Below are positions 41,791-49,894 of a stretch of DNA of 49,894 nt, one piece after another. The translations under genes and the position numbers were made by a program. The stretch is from the NCBI GenBank assembly GCA_030748775.1, contig JASMLH010000008.1, positions 1 through 49,894 on the forward strand, read 5' to 3'. The DNA is from Candidatus Thalassarchaeaceae archaeon (GTDB taxonomy: Archaea; Thermoplasmatota; Poseidoniia; Poseidoniales; Thalassarchaeaceae). A model generated the notes under the pieces. It saw only the letters and a program-made list of their open reading frames with translations, did no database searches and was not told where the DNA came from. Each line of letters begins with the position of its first letter. Positions within the stretch are counted from its first letter, which is position 1.

Positions 41791-43392
41791 TCAAGAGCTA
41801 GGTCCTATCATTTTCTCAGGCCTGACCCATTCATCGAATTGCTCTTCCGTGAGCATCTCCATCTGAATCGCGCTCTGCCTAAGAGTCAGGCCATTCTCAT
41901 GGGCGTTCTTCGCAATCTTGGCCGCATTGTCATATCCTATGTGGGTGTTTAGAGCTGTGACTAGCATTAGCGAATTCTCAAGGTGTTCAGATATCTTGTC
42001 CTCGTTGGCCTCCAGGCCAGATACGCACTTCTCTGAGAACGAGATGCAGGTATCAGAAATGAGCCTGATGCTGTGCAGGAAGTTGTGAATCATCAGGGGC
42101 TTGAACACATTTAGTTCGAAATTTCCCTGGCTACCGCCGATAGAAACCGCCGTATGGTTGCCAATTACCTGGCAACAAACCATTGTCATTGCTTCTGACT
42201 GAGTTGGGTTTACCTTGCCTGGCATAATGCTGGATCCTGGCTCGTTTGCAGGTAGAGCCAATTCTCCGAAACCGCATCGCGGACCTGAGCCTAGCCATCT
42301 GATGTCATTGGCTATCTTCATCAGAGAGACTGCGAGAGTGTTGAGTGCGCCGGAAGCAGAAACGATTGCATCGTGAGCTGCCAATTGAGCGAACTTGTTC
42401 TCTGCACTTACAAATGGGAGGTCCGTCTTTTCGGAGATTTTCTCAGCGACCAAATTTGCGAACTCCGGGTGCGTATTCAGACCCGTTCCAACAGCTGTAC
42501 CACCCAAAGCCAATTCGAATAGATCTACAAGAGAGGATTGGATTCTAATCAAGTCTGCATCTAGCATTGAGACGTATGCTCCGAATTCCTGCTCCAGTGT
42601 GAGTGGGACTGCATCCATCAGATGTGTTCGCCCGATTTTGACAATACCGGAGAACTCTTCTGACTTTGCAGAAAGTTGTGAACGTAATTTAGCAATTGCT
42701 GGAATTAGGGTGTGTTGAACTTCCTCTGCAGCAGCGATGTGCATAGCAGTAGGGAATGTATCATTGCTGGACTGGGCCCTGTTCACATGGTCATTCGGGT
42801 GAATTGGCGACTTGCTTCCCAGTTTCCCCCCTGTCATCTCAATTGCCCGGTTGGCAATGACCTCGTTAGCATTCATATTCGTCTGTGTACCAGAACCAGT
42901 CTGCCAAATCCTGAGAGGGAAATGTTCGTCCAAAGAACCAGAAATAACCTCATTGCAAGCCTTGGATATCAAATTCCCGATCTCCTTATCGAGTCCTCCG
43001 AGTTCCACGTTCGTCTCTGCTGCGGCTTGCTTCAGAATCCCAAAAGCACGGATTACAGACCTGGGCATCCTATCCTCGCCAATGTCGAAGTTGACAAGTG
43101 ACCTAGCCGTCTGTGCGCCAAAGTACCTATCGGCAGGGACCTCTATCTCCCCCATAGTGTCCTTCTCGATCCTGAATTTTCCTTTCGTTGACTTAGGTTT
43201 CCTAGGCTCACTAGTAATGGAGTCAGTCCGTGTAGGATCGCTACCGGAGAGCGAGCTCTCAATCATCCTTGTGATGGTTGCAGACCTTCCGCTCTGCCTA
43301 CCCTTTCCAACTCTGGCGTCCAATCTCTTGGCCAGATTCTCTGGTATGCTGACTGTGATTATCCTACGGTCGCCCGCACGGTGCTTTGCCAT
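41791..43392 (-). CDS. fumC: Class II fumarase with an N-terminal ribbon-helix-helix DNA-binding domain
   Basis: Reversible hydration of fumarate to malate. From about residue 72 the protein is a complete Fum[37 protein letters not shown], the [20 protein letters not shown] block, [18 protein letters not shown], and the signature [17 protein letters not shown] (about 382-398). The first ~50 residues are unlike fumarase N-termini: [20 protein letters not shown] followed by [18 protein letters not shown] is a typical ribbon-helix-helix (Arc/CopG) unit, joined by a Ser/Thr/Lys/Pro-rich linker. No stop separates them, and I see no start codon at the fumarase boundary, so the fusion appears real. 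An AT-rich promoter with three phased TATTAAT-like repeats lies directly upstream. Fumarase is a homotetramer and could present two RHH dimers; regulation of its own gene is inferred. Confidence 0.92.
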   Translation of the reverse strand: MAKHRAGDRRIITVSIPENLAKRLDARVGKGRQSGRSATITRMIESSLSGSDPTRTDSITSEPRKPKSTKGKFRIEKDTMGEIEVPADRYFGAQTARSLVNFDIGEDRMPRSVIRAFGILKQAAAETNVELGGLDKEIGNLISKACNEVISGSLDEHFPLRIWQTGSGTQTNMNANEVIANRAIEMTGGKLGSKSPIHPNDHVNRAQSSNDTFPTAMHIAAAEEVQHTLIPAIAKLRSQLSAKSEEFSGIVKIGRTHLMDAVPLTLEQEFGAYVSMLDADLIRIQSSLVDLFELALGGTAVGTGLNTHPEFANLVAEKISEKTDLPFVSAENKFAQLAAHDAIVSASGALNTLAVSLMKIANDIRWLGSGPRCGFGELALPANEPGSSIMPGKVNPTQSEAMTMVCCQVIGNHTAVSIGGSQGNFELNVFKPLMIHNFLHSIRLISDTCISFSEKCVSGLEANEDKISEHLENSLMLVTALNTHIGYDNAAKIAKNAHENGLTLRQSAIQMEMLTEEQFDEWVRPEKMIGPSS

Positions 43393-43400
43393 GCCATTTC

Positions 43401-43428
43401 TATTAATTAGTTATTAATAAATATTATT
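43401..43428 (-). promoter_or_regulatory. Phased AT-rich repeats overlapping the fumarase promoter (candidate RHH operator)
   Basis: TATTAAT occurs at 43401-43407 and 43412-43418, and TATTATT at 43422-43428, spaced 11 and 10 bp, about one helical turn. They lie 9-36 bp upstream of ATG 43392 and cover the expected TATA position. RHH proteins typically bind short repeats spaced by one turn, so self-regulation by the fused RHH domain is an attractive inference. Confidence 0.45.
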
Positions 43429-43438
43429 GATTTGAGTC

Positions 43439-43921
43439 TCACACCCTCTCTACCTTGATTATCTTCTGCGGTGATTCGGGTCTGTCCCCTGGTAGTGTTG
43501 TTGTAGATTCGATTGTTCTAACTACGTCCATACCCTTTGCTACCTCCCCAAAAACCGCATGGTTCCCGTCAAGCCAGGGAGTTGGGACAGTCGTCAGGAA
43601 AAACTGCGACCCTCCAGTATTCCTTCCCGCATTTGCCATGGAAAATATTCCTGGCTTATCATGCCTCTTTGCAAGTGCCGATTGTTCGCAATCTATCTTC
43701 CATCCAGGGCCACCAGTACCTGCCCTACCATTGTTCGGTTCGCTCGAGTGAGGGCATCCCCCCTGGATCATGAAGTCCTTGATGACTCTGTGGAAATGCA
43801 GCCCATCATAGAATCCGTCATCCACTAGTCTGAGGAAATTTCCAGTAGTATCTGGGCACTCGTCCGTATAGAGTTCGATATCGATTTCTCCTTCGCTCGT
43901 CGTCATCCTAACATAAGTCAT
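43439..43921 (-). CDS. Cyclophilin-type peptidyl-prolyl cis-trans isomerase
   Basis: Catalyses proline isomerisation in folding proteins. Motifs: GEIDIELYTDECPDTTGNFLR at the start (shown here in part), FHRVIKDFMIQGG with the catalytic Arg, GIFSMANAGRNTGGSQFFLTT, and TPWLDGNHAVFGEV. No signal peptide is seen from ATG 43921, so it is cytosolic. ATG 43906 is the alternative start, and the frame is open to 43948. A TATA-like CATATTGAA near 43945-43953 would place the transcript start about at the chosen ATG. It lies upstream of the fumarase gene on the same strand; the fumarase gene has its own AT-rich promoter in the 46-bp gap. Confidence 0.94.
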   Translation of the reverse strand: MTYVRMTTSEGEIDIELYTDECPDTTGNFLRLVDDGFYDGLHFHRVIKDFMIQGGCPHSSEPNNGRAGTGGPGWKIDCEQSALAKRHDKPGIFSMANAGRNTGGSQFFLTTVPTPWLDGNHAVFGEVAKGMDVVRTIESTTTLPGDRPESPQKIIKVERV

Positions 43922-43967
43922 GAAGCTAAGCAGAAGTTCCAAGTTCAATATGGTATGCTTGAATCAA

Positions 43968-44366
43968 CTACGCTACTGTCGAACCGGGCAAAGTTCCCTC
44001 CGGAAGTTCAAGCAGCCTAACCGTTCCATCTGGATCTAGAGAACCCAGAACTAGGAACTGGGAGACAAAGCCCGTTGGAAGCGTCTTCTCTCCCAAATTG
44101 ATGGCTGCCACCACCGTTCTTCCGATTAGCTGCGCCCTAGAATAGTTAGTAATCTGGGCTGAGCTCCAGAGCTTCCCAACCACAGGACCGAAGTCAACTC
44201 TGATCTTGTATGATGGCTTTCTCATCTCTGGGAATTCCTTGACCTCGTCTATCACGCCTGTCCTAATGTCCACGGAGAAGAACTCGCCTATTCCGATGTA
44301 TTCTTTCCTCTCGAGTTTGGTCGGGTGGTAGGGCTGGTTATCCGGGTCTATCTCGTGCTGCCCCAT
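43968..44366 (-). CDS. csaA: CsaA-like tRNA-binding domain protein
   Basis: A protein of 132 residues with one EMAPII/CsaA-type OB fold: FFSVDIRTGVIDEVKEFPEM, RKPSYKIRVDFGPVVGKLWSSAQITN, and IGRTVVAAINLGEKTLPTGF. This is the order of CsaA proteins, which bind tRNA and have been described as chaperone-like. The first ~28 residues are an extra hydrophilic extension. It starts 4 bp after the pyrE stop on the same strand, so the two are surely co-transcribed; no functional link between them is obvious. A free tRNA-binding domain acting in trans with a synthetase is an alternative reading. Confidence 0.87.
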   Translation of the reverse strand: MGQHEIDPDNQPYHPTKLERKEYIGIGEFFSVDIRTGVIDEVKEFPEMRKPSYKIRVDFGPVVGKLWSSAQITNYSRAQLIGRTVVAAINLGEKTLPTGFVSQFLVLGSLDPDGTVRLLELPEGTLPGSTVA

Positions 44367-44370
44367 TCAT

Positions 44371-44952
44371 TCATCCCACAATGTCAGACTTTACAGTTAA
44401 TGGAAGAAGGAGAATTCCAGCCTCATCGAAGGCCTCAGCTCCGCCCTCCTCGCGATCTAGGATGGTGATGCACGCAACTAACTCGCATCCCATTTCAATC
44501 AGTCTTCTGGCGGCCTTCAAGGCAGACCCGCCTGTCGTGGTTACATCCTCGAGGAGGACGACCCGGTCGCCCTTTTGCAGGCTTGAGCCCTCAATACCGG
44601 GAGGGTTTCCCGTCTTCCTGCCACCTCTTCCCTTGGGTTCCTTCCTAGCAATAAATCCCCTGAGTGAAGACCCTCTGCCGGCCTTAGCTATGGCAATGCC
44701 AGTTAGTGGGACTGCTCCAAGTTCTAACCCCCCAACAGCATCCACCCCCCCAATCCCTTCTATCGTGTCATGAATCAAGACGCCGAGGAGATGGGCGCAC
44801 TCTGGATCCATCATCACTGGCTTCATGTCAAAGAAGTGGTTGCTCTCCCTACCACTTGCCAGGGTGAAGGTTTCCTCAGAGTACAGATATGCCAATTCCC
44901 TAATCATCTCGACGAGCCTTTGTCTCGCATCGTTCACTGAAGTCGCCGTCAT
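44371..44952 (-). CDS. pyrE: Orotate phosphoribosyltransferase
   Basis: Joins orotate to PRPP to make orotidine 5'-phosphate in pyrimidine synthesis. The PRPP-binding motif is VVLLEDVTTTGGSALKAA (about 131-148). FTLASGRESNHFFDMKPVMM near the N-terminus and RGFIARKEPKGRG (flexible loop with catalytic Lys) are the other family marks. ATG 44952 is preceded by GGTAGG. At 193 residues it is the single-function form without an OMP decarboxylase domain. It is the first gene of a two-gene unit with csaA and is divergent from the DNA polymerase gene across a 129-bp gap. Confidence 0.95.
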   Translation of the reverse strand: MTATSVNDARQRLVEMIRELAYLYSEETFTLASGRESNHFFDMKPVMMDPECAHLLGVLIHDTIEGIGGVDAVGGLELGAVPLTGIAIAKAGRGSSLRGFIARKEPKGRGGRKTGNPPGIEGSSLQKGDRVVLLEDVTTTGGSALKAARRLIEMGCELVACITILDREEGGAEAFDEAGILLLPLTVKSDIVG

Positions 44953-45004
44953 CCTACCCGTTCTGGCCTAGACGGAGTCGGATGAAGGTTGCCTAAGCTG
45001 AGAG

Positions 45005-45012
45005 TAAATAAT
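45005..45012. promoter_or_regulatory. TATA-like element between pyrE and the polymerase gene
   Basis: TAAATAAT read on + (ATTATTTA on -) lies 77 bp before the polymerase ATG and 53 bp before the pyrE ATG. It is the only clear AT-rich element in the divergent gap and may serve one or both genes. Confidence 0.35.
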
Positions 45013-45081
45013 GCCAAGATGACGGTCAATGTTCTTGGACGGTCGAGTTCGAGTGAGTAATACCGTGGAGGAGCTGGTGAG

Positions 45082-48000
45082 ATGTCAGTAGGCTTAGAGA
45101 ACCTTGCAATGGACTCCAAGAGGCTAGAGCAAGAGCGGGACTCCTATCAAAATAGACTGGATGAGGAGATAGATGCCGTCTATAGGATAGCTGCCGAAGC
45201 CAAGAAGAAAGGGCTTGACTTCTCGGATGAAATAGAAATCCCACGTGCATCGGACCTGGCAAGCAGAACGCAGAAGCTGATGGAACGTTACCTCAACCCG
45301 GACTCAGAAAATAAGGACAGTCTGCCGCTAGACATTGAAGAATTGCTTCGCGATCTGCTAGATTCGCATGACAGGGAGGCTGCTGCGATAATGATTTCGC
45401 GATCTGTGACCAAGCAGATGTTCGCGAAGACGGGAGATAGGAGGAAATCTATCGATTCAGGACTAAGAGTGGGCCTAGCGGTCCTAACGGAAGCAGTACT
45501 CGTTGCCCCATTGGATGGAATCGGTGATGTTCGAATCATGAATAATTCTGACGGGTCAGAGTTTCTCTCCATAGACTTCTGTGGTCCGATAAGGGCCGCA
45601 GGAGGTACTGCTCAGGCGATGGGCGTTCTCATTGGTGATATTCTGAGAAGAGAGCTTGGAGTCGGACGTTACAAACCAACAGTACCAGAGGTGGAGAGGG
45701 TTAAGGAAGAGTTCGGACTATACCGAATGAACCTCCAGTATAGGCCCCAGCCTGAAGAGACCGAAGTCATTGTCAACGCATGTCCAGTAATGATCAACGG
45801 AGAAGAGACCGAGAGGATGGAATGCGCTGGCTACAAAGAAGTAAGGAATGTAGTCAATGAAAATGGGACCTATAGAACTCGGGTTAGGGGAGGGGTGATG
45901 TTGGTAATCGGAGAGGGTCTATGCCTGAAAGCACCAAAGATTCAGACCCACACCGAAAGGTTGGATGTCCCAGGATGGGGATTCATCTCACAATTTGCAG
46001 AAAAGGGAAAGAGTTCCAAGACTGAAGACAAGTCGGAAAAGAGTCGTTTGATAACCAAAGAAGATCGTTACATGGGAGATGTTATTGCAGGAAGGCCGAT
46101 CTTTGGAGAGCCCAGAGAGCCAGGTGGGTTCCGCCTCAGATATGGAAGGAGTAGAGCGACTGGGCTGGCAGCGGCTGGACTTAATCCCATTACGATGGAG
46201 GTGATGGGCGGATTCCTATCAGTTGGTACTCAGATGAAAATCGAGGGACCGGGAAAAGCCTGCGCAGTGACGCCGTGTACGGAAATCGATGGTCCCACTG
46301 TTCTACTCAGGGACGGTTCATTCGTTAGAATTGAGACTGCTGAGCAATGGGAGGAGTGCAAAGATGAACTGGAGTGCATTTGGGACTCAGGGGAGATTCT
46401 GATTGGATTCGGGGAGTTCCTTGAGAACAACAAGAGCCTCGTCCCTTCATCATACTCAATTGACTGGTGGGCTGCAGACGTTGCAGAGTCTATTGACTCA
46501 CACGAGAAGGTAGAGGATTTTTCCGAGATGGTTAGCATTCCCCGAAGTTCACTACCCCCTGGCATTCCTTTCAATGGTGCAATAGAAAGAGGAGGGGAAA
46601 GTTCTCTGGAAAGGGCATGGAGGCATAGAGATTGGATTTCATTCCTCAAGTCACTAGAGCTGAACTGGGATCAGGTGTGCAATATCTCTGAATCCCTAGG
46701 TGCTGCCGTACCACCACCTTGGAACTTGTGGTGGTCCGACTTACCAGTCCAATTCGTAACTCCGCTAATCAAGTCGCTACTGGAGAAGGGCGTAGTGGAA
46801 TCATCCACACTGCGGATTCGAGATGTAGTCGGTGATTGGCCAAACGGAAGCAGGGAAGATTTGGGAATCGGGTCGCCCCTTCTGGATGATTGCCCCGATT
46901 GGACCAGAGAAGGCGAGCATGGTCTAGTCAAGTCATCACTGATGACATTGGGACTGGAGCACAGGCACGAAGATAGAGATATTGTGGTTCCCAAATTCTG
47001 GGAGGGTCTATTCGAGGGGCTGGGCATTGAGAATTCTACCAATGGCCTTCGCTTGAGAGTTGATTCATCCCAACATGTTTCAGAAATCGTGAACAGAGTA
47101 TCTGCTGCCAAGGAGATTGTGATTCAAGAGGGGCAGGAATCGTCAGAATTGGACATTGCCAAGTCGAGCCTCGAAGACTACCTTGTTGAGCGTTCTCTGA
47201 TGTTGGTAAGGAGGATTTCAGTGCTGAGATGGGAGGACTCGGTGCCCTGTAGAGTGGGAGCCAGGATGGGTAGGCCAGAGAAATCAGGAGCCAGAGAGAT
47301 GAAGCCCCTGGTTCACTCTCTCTTCCCCATAAGGGATTATGGTGGGCCACAGAGACTGCTATCAGAGGCATCCTCGAAAGGTTCCATCAGAGTAGTAATG
47401 GGCCCAAGGAAATGTAAAAAATGCGGGAAAGAGTCGTCACATCTCTCCTGCCACAACAGGCCTGATCCAAGCGTCCCAATAGAGTGTGGCGGAAAGACGA
47501 CCGGCGCTGGAAGGAGAAGGGGCAATTCAAGGAGGAAAGGAGAGAGGACGGCGGTAAATCTCGCTCCTATACTGGAAGTGAAGAGGAGAGGTTTGGGGCT
47601 CGACAAGATTCCTGGAAAAATCAAAGCAGTAAAGGGACTAATGTCCGAGGACCAGTCCCCTGAGCCCCTTGAGAAAGGGATTCTAAGAGCGAAGCACGGA
47701 GTCTCGGTTTTCAGGGATGGGACATCTAGGTTCGACATGAGCGATGTTCCGGTTTCTCACTTCAGGCCATGCGAGATTGGAACAAGTTGGAAGAGACTGG
47801 TCGAGTTGGGTTACTCACACGATGTAAGGGGTGACGTCGTGAAAAGTGATGATCAGGTTCTCGAGCTATTTCCTCAGGACTTCATTCCATCCAGCTTGTC
47901 TGCGGAGTATCTCCTAGCCACGTGCTCTTTCATTGATGATCTGCTAGTTCGTTTCTACGGTAAGGAGCCGTTCTATGGTGCCAAAGAGATTAGTGACATA

Positions 48001-48936
48001 GTTGGGCATGTAGCAATTGGCCTTGCACCTCACACTTCTGGTGGAGTTGCGTGCCGGATAATCGGATGGACGGATGCATCGGCAGGATACGCTCATCCAC
48101 TATTCCACGCGGCTAAGAGGAGGAATTGTGACGGAGACGAAGACAGCATCATGATGCTGATGGATGGGTTGCTCAACTTCTCCCAGTCTATCCTTCCCGC
48201 AAACCGGGGCGGCAGAATGGATGCGCCTCTGGTTCTAACTACTCGACTTAACCCGAGCGAGATCGACAAAGAGGCCCTGAACGTAGACTGCTCCTGGGGG
48301 TACACCAGGGATTTTTTCGAAGCGACACTCGGACAGCCCCACTCGAGAGAGGCGCGAGGCATGGTTGACCTGGTAGAGGACCGTCTGGGGACAATTGGGG
48401 AGATCAGGGGGTATGGGTGGACTCATGATTCCGGGCCTCTTGATGCTGGGCCAAGGAACTCTTCATACAAGACGCTAGTCACAATGAAAGACAAGCTGGA
48501 TAAGCAGTTGGAGCTCGGAGAAATGCTGAGATCCGTGAGCGTCAGAGGAGTGGCGAAGCAAGTAATCGAGTCGCACTTCCTTCCCGATATGAGAGGTAAC
48601 CTGATGGCATTCACTAGGCAGAAGGTCAGATGCGTCAAGTGTGGAGAGTCCTACAGGAGAATGCCTCTGGCAGGAAAATGCATCAGCGAAGAAGCATCGC
48701 AGCGCTCTGGAGGGTTCTCAGGAGGTTCCAGTAATGGTTCGTCTTGTGGTGGAAACGTGGTACTCACCGTATCCGAGGGTGCGGTTAGGAAGTACATCAA
48801 AATCACAGAAGAAGTGATGGACGAGTATGGGGTGGACGACTACACCAAGCATAGGGTTGGTTGGATGGCTTCCAGCGTTGACTCGTTGTTCAACAACGAC
48901 AGGGTAACGGTGATGACCCTAGAAGATTTCATCTGA
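45082..48936 (+). CDS. polC: DNA polymerase D large (catalytic) subunit DP2
   Basis: Replicative polymerase specific to archaea, with two double-psi beta-barrels related to multi-subunit RNA polymerases. The catalytic aspartates lie in RRNCDGDEDSIMMLMDG (about 1012-1028), followed by LPANRGGRMDAPLVLTTRL (about 1036-1054). The N-terminal DP2 block DFCGPIRAAGGTAQAMGVLIGD is at about 171-192. Zinc sites are CKKCGKESSHLSC with a later CGG, and a C-terminal CVKCGESYRRMPLAGKC. At 1284 residues it is at the long end of the family but shows no intein motifs. ATG 45082 is preceded by GGTGAG. The small exonuclease subunit DP1 is not in the window. Its stop codon abuts the stop of the convergent A24 peptidase gene with no base between. 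Confidence 0.96.
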   Translation: MSVGLENLAMDSKRLEQERDSYQNRLDEEIDAVYRIAAEAKKKGLDFSDEIEIPRASDLASRTQKLMERYLNPDSENKDSLPLDIEELLRDLLDSHDREAAAIMISRSVTKQMFAKTGDRRKSIDSGLRVGLAVLTEAVLVAPLDGIGDVRIMNNSDGSEFLSIDFCGPIRAAGGTAQAMGVLIGDILRRELGVGRYKPTVPEVERVKEEFGLYRMNLQYRPQPEETEVIVNACPVMINGEETERMECAGYKEVRNVVNENGTYRTRVRGGVMLVIGEGLCLKAPKIQTHTERLDVPGWGFISQFAEKGKSSKTEDKSEKSRLITKEDRYMGDVIAGRPIFGEPREPGGFRLRYGRSRATGLAAAGLNPITMEVMGGFLSVGTQMKIEGPGKACAVTPCTEIDGPTVLLRDGSFVRIETAEQWEECKDELECIWDSGEILIGFGEFLENNKSLVPSSYSIDWWAADVAESIDSHEKVEDFSEMVSIPRSSLPPGIPFNGAIERGGESSLERAWRHRDWISFLKSLELNWDQVCNISESLGAAVPPPWNLWWSDLPVQFVTPLIKSLLEKGVVESSTLRIRDVVGDWPNGSREDLGIGSPLLDDCPDWTREGEHGLVKSSLMTLGLEHRHEDRDIVVPKFWEGLFEGLGIENSTNGLRLRVDSSQHVSEIVNRVSAAKEIVIQEGQESSELDIAKSSLEDYLVERSLMLVRRISVLRWEDSVPCRVGARMGRPEKSGAREMKPLVHSLFPIRDYGGPQRLLSEASSKGSIRVVMGPRKCKKCGKESSHLSCHNRPDPSVPIECGGKTTGAGRRRGNSRRKGERTAVNLAPILEVKRRGLGLDKIPGKIKAVKGLMSEDQSPEPLEKGILRAKHGVSVFRDGTSRFDMSDVPVSHFRPCEIGTSWKRLVELGYSHDVRGDVVKSDDQVLELFPQDFIPSSLSAEYLLATCSFIDDLLVRFYGKEPFYGAKEISDIVGHVAIGLAPHTSGGVACRIIGWTDASAGYAHPLFHAAKRRNCDGDEDSIMMLMDGLLNFSQSILPANRGGRMDAPLVLTTRLNPSEIDKEALNVDCSWGYTRDFFEATLGQPHSREARGMVDLVEDRLGTIGEIRGYGWTHDSGPLDAGPRNSSYKTLVTMKDKLDKQLELGEMLRSVSVRGVAKQVIESHFLPDMRGNLMAFTRQKVRCVKCGESYRRMPLAGKCISEEASQRSGGFSGGSSNGSSCGGNVVLTVSEGAVRKYIKITEEVMDEYGVDDYTKHRVGWMASSVDSLFNNDRVTVMTLEDFI

Positions 48937-49893
48937 CTATAGTTCACTAGTAATGATCCCCACTGGATCACCGAAGAGGACCAATGGGATTATCGAGACA
49001 AACAGGTATACCAAGAAGGGGTGCTTGTTTGCCACCCAGGCACTGTGGATGCCCATGGAATCTAGGTCTTCTAGAACCCTCGAAACCTCATCATCTGAGT
49101 TGGGGCCACTCGAGGGGAGTATCCTGTTTACGACCTTCTTGCTGCCCTCGTGTTCGATAACGTCAGTGAGAAGCCATGACCGGCCTTTGCCAATCTCGGA
49201 TATTGGCCTCTTGGTGGAGTGCCATGCCATCTTCAGGTCAGAAAGCGAAGAGATGTTTCCGCGTGCGGCATTCTGGATGAATAGGGTCGGTGGGGCTAGC
49301 AGAAAGGCGGCCCCTGCCCACAGGAACATAGCCATCGATGGAGGGATACTGAAAATTACCCCTTCTGAAGGGAAAACCGGCTCGGGCAGGAAGGCCCATG
49401 AAGGTAATATCACTGTGACCAGAATCAACGCCTTTGCATCGGCTCCGCCTTGGATTATCCTAAGCCTCCATGCCATTAGGAAAAATAGCGTTGTTACTAT
49501 TGCCCCGAGGAGCGACCACCATAGGGTGGTCTCTGGTGACTCATTACCTAGAACCAGAGCAATGAAATCGGTATCCGAGTGGTTCGCTGCCCCGCCGATT
49601 AGTCCAACCAGTCCAACTGCGTATACGATGGACAGGGAATACTGTTCCTTTGTCCACGCAGAGGTTTTTCTCAGATCAGGTGGGTCGAACATGCAAAGCG
49701 ACGACGTTGCCAATAGCGCTACCGACATGCAATAGTTGAGGAGAGTGGTATCGATGATTGCCAGTTCCATGAAAAGAATTGCAGCAGAAGGAACCGCCCA
49801 TTTCAACCAATGAGAGTCATTGACCATCAATGTGGAGTAGTCAGACCTAGCAGCCAATGCAAGGCAGCAGAATAATATCAAGACGCGTGCCCA
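48937..49893 (-). CDS. A24-family (FlaK/prepilin-type) membrane aspartyl peptidase, 5' end cut by the window
   Basis: Membrane protein with about seven hydrophobic segments. GGADAKALILVTVILP (about 146-161) is the GxGD motif of type IV prepilin and preflagellin peptidases. The partner aspartate is probably in LALAARSDYSTLMVN near the start, at the end of the first span. The frame stays open to the window edge, so the true start is probably beyond it; a TTG at 49881 is the only start-like codon inside. The C-terminal ~110 residues form an extra domain (SDLKMAWHSTKRPISEIGKG, SDDEVSRVLEDLDSMGIHSAW) followed by a last span. It would process signal peptides of archaellum or pilus subunits. It is convergent with, and abuts, the polymerase gene. 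Confidence 0.85.
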   Translation of the reverse strand, partial: WARVLILFCCLALAARSDYSTLMVNDSHWLKWAVPSAAILFMELAIIDTTLLNYCMSVALLATSSLCMFDPPDLRKTSAWTKEQYSLSIVYAVGLVGLIGGAANHSDTDFIALVLGNESPETTLWWSLLGAIVTTLFFLMAWRLRIIQGGADAKALILVTVILPSWAFLPEPVFPSEGVIFSIPPSMAMFLWAGAAFLLAPPTLFIQNAARGNISSLSDLKMAWHSTKRPISEIGKGRSWLLTDVIEHEGSKKVVNRILPSSGPNSDDEVSRVLEDLDSMGIHSAWVANKHPFLVYLFVSIIPLVLFGDPVGIITSEL

Positions 49894-49894
49894 A

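Noticed and set aside
45082-48936. Intein in the DNA polymerase D large subunit
   Set aside because: The chain is long (1284 residues), but no splicing-junction motifs or homing-endonuclease motifs interrupt the catalytic blocks, which are contiguous.
1-49894. CRISPR array, insertion sequence, prophage or integrated element
   Set aside because: No regularly spaced repeats, transposase or integrase signatures, terminal inverted repeats or attachment sites were seen; the gene content is chromosomal.

Overview
The window looks like a chromosome segment from a planktonic euryarchaeon. The best fit is Marine Group II (Candidatus Poseidoniales) or a close relative in the wider Thermoplasmata. The archaeal assignment rests on the large subunit of DNA polymerase D, the uS13-uS4-uS11-Rpo3 cluster, type II methionine aminopeptidase, pantoate kinase, a GGADAKA-type A24 prepilin peptidase, and TATA-like boxes about 25 nt upstream of many starts. 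The genus-level placement is inference from gene style: many bacterial-type enzymes, large propeller and membrane proteins, and tight packing. No tRNA, rRNA, CRISPR array, transposase or prophage gene was recognised.

Layout. 1-2763 (-): 5' part of a large secreted beta-propeller protein cut by the window edge. 2948-6832: malic enzyme and ATP-dependent PEP carboxykinase, convergent with overlapping ends. 6969-13081 (+): a very large polytopic membrane protein, a membrane-anchored FKBP-like protein and a methyltransferase. 13186-16630 (+): ribosomal protein/RNA polymerase operon and pantoate kinase. 16627-20934 (-): a CDIN1/TPD-type nuclease, a DCC-type thiol protein and bacterial-type leucyl-tRNA synthetase, the last preceded by a leucine-rich leader ORF and a hairpin. 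21114-26859: MBL hydrolase, LETM1-like protein, homodimeric-type pyruvate dehydrogenase E1, acetyltransferase, zinc-ribbon/TPR protein. 26930-31096 (+): UPF1-like helicase, RDD protein, Sua5, methionine aminopeptidase. 31259-35577: EamA transporter, CGFS glutaredoxin with BolA, ribulose-phosphate epimerase, thioredoxin, STAND-type ATPase. 35621-41075: lipoprotein S15-type hydrolase, ferritin-like/VIT1 protein, M32 carboxypeptidase, cytosolic propeller. About 41170-41760: a gene-free, purine-rich, hairpin-rich tract that looks like an undescribed structured RNA gene. 41791-49893: fumarase with an N-terminal ribbon-helix-helix domain, cyclophilin, CsaA-like protein, orotate phosphoribosyltransferase, PolD large subunit, and a truncated A24 peptidase.

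How the genes work together. Malic enzyme, PEP carboxykinase, pyruvate dehydrogenase E1 and fumarase sit at the C3/C4 junction of central metabolism, as expected for a heterotroph living on proteins and organic acids; the peptidases fit that diet. Thioredoxin, glutaredoxin-BolA, the DCC protein and the ferritin/VIT1 protein suggest attention to thiols, Fe-S clusters and iron.

The most interesting signals are: (i) a 21-codon leader ORF with seven leucine codons, four of them consecutive, whose stop codon lies in the loop of a perfect 9-bp hairpin just before leuS, with an alternative pairing that would mask the leuS Shine-Dalgarno; (ii) an RHH-fumarase fusion whose promoter carries three phased TATTAAT-like repeats; (iii) the structured RNA candidate. 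All coordinates and structures were read by eye; no search or folding program was run.
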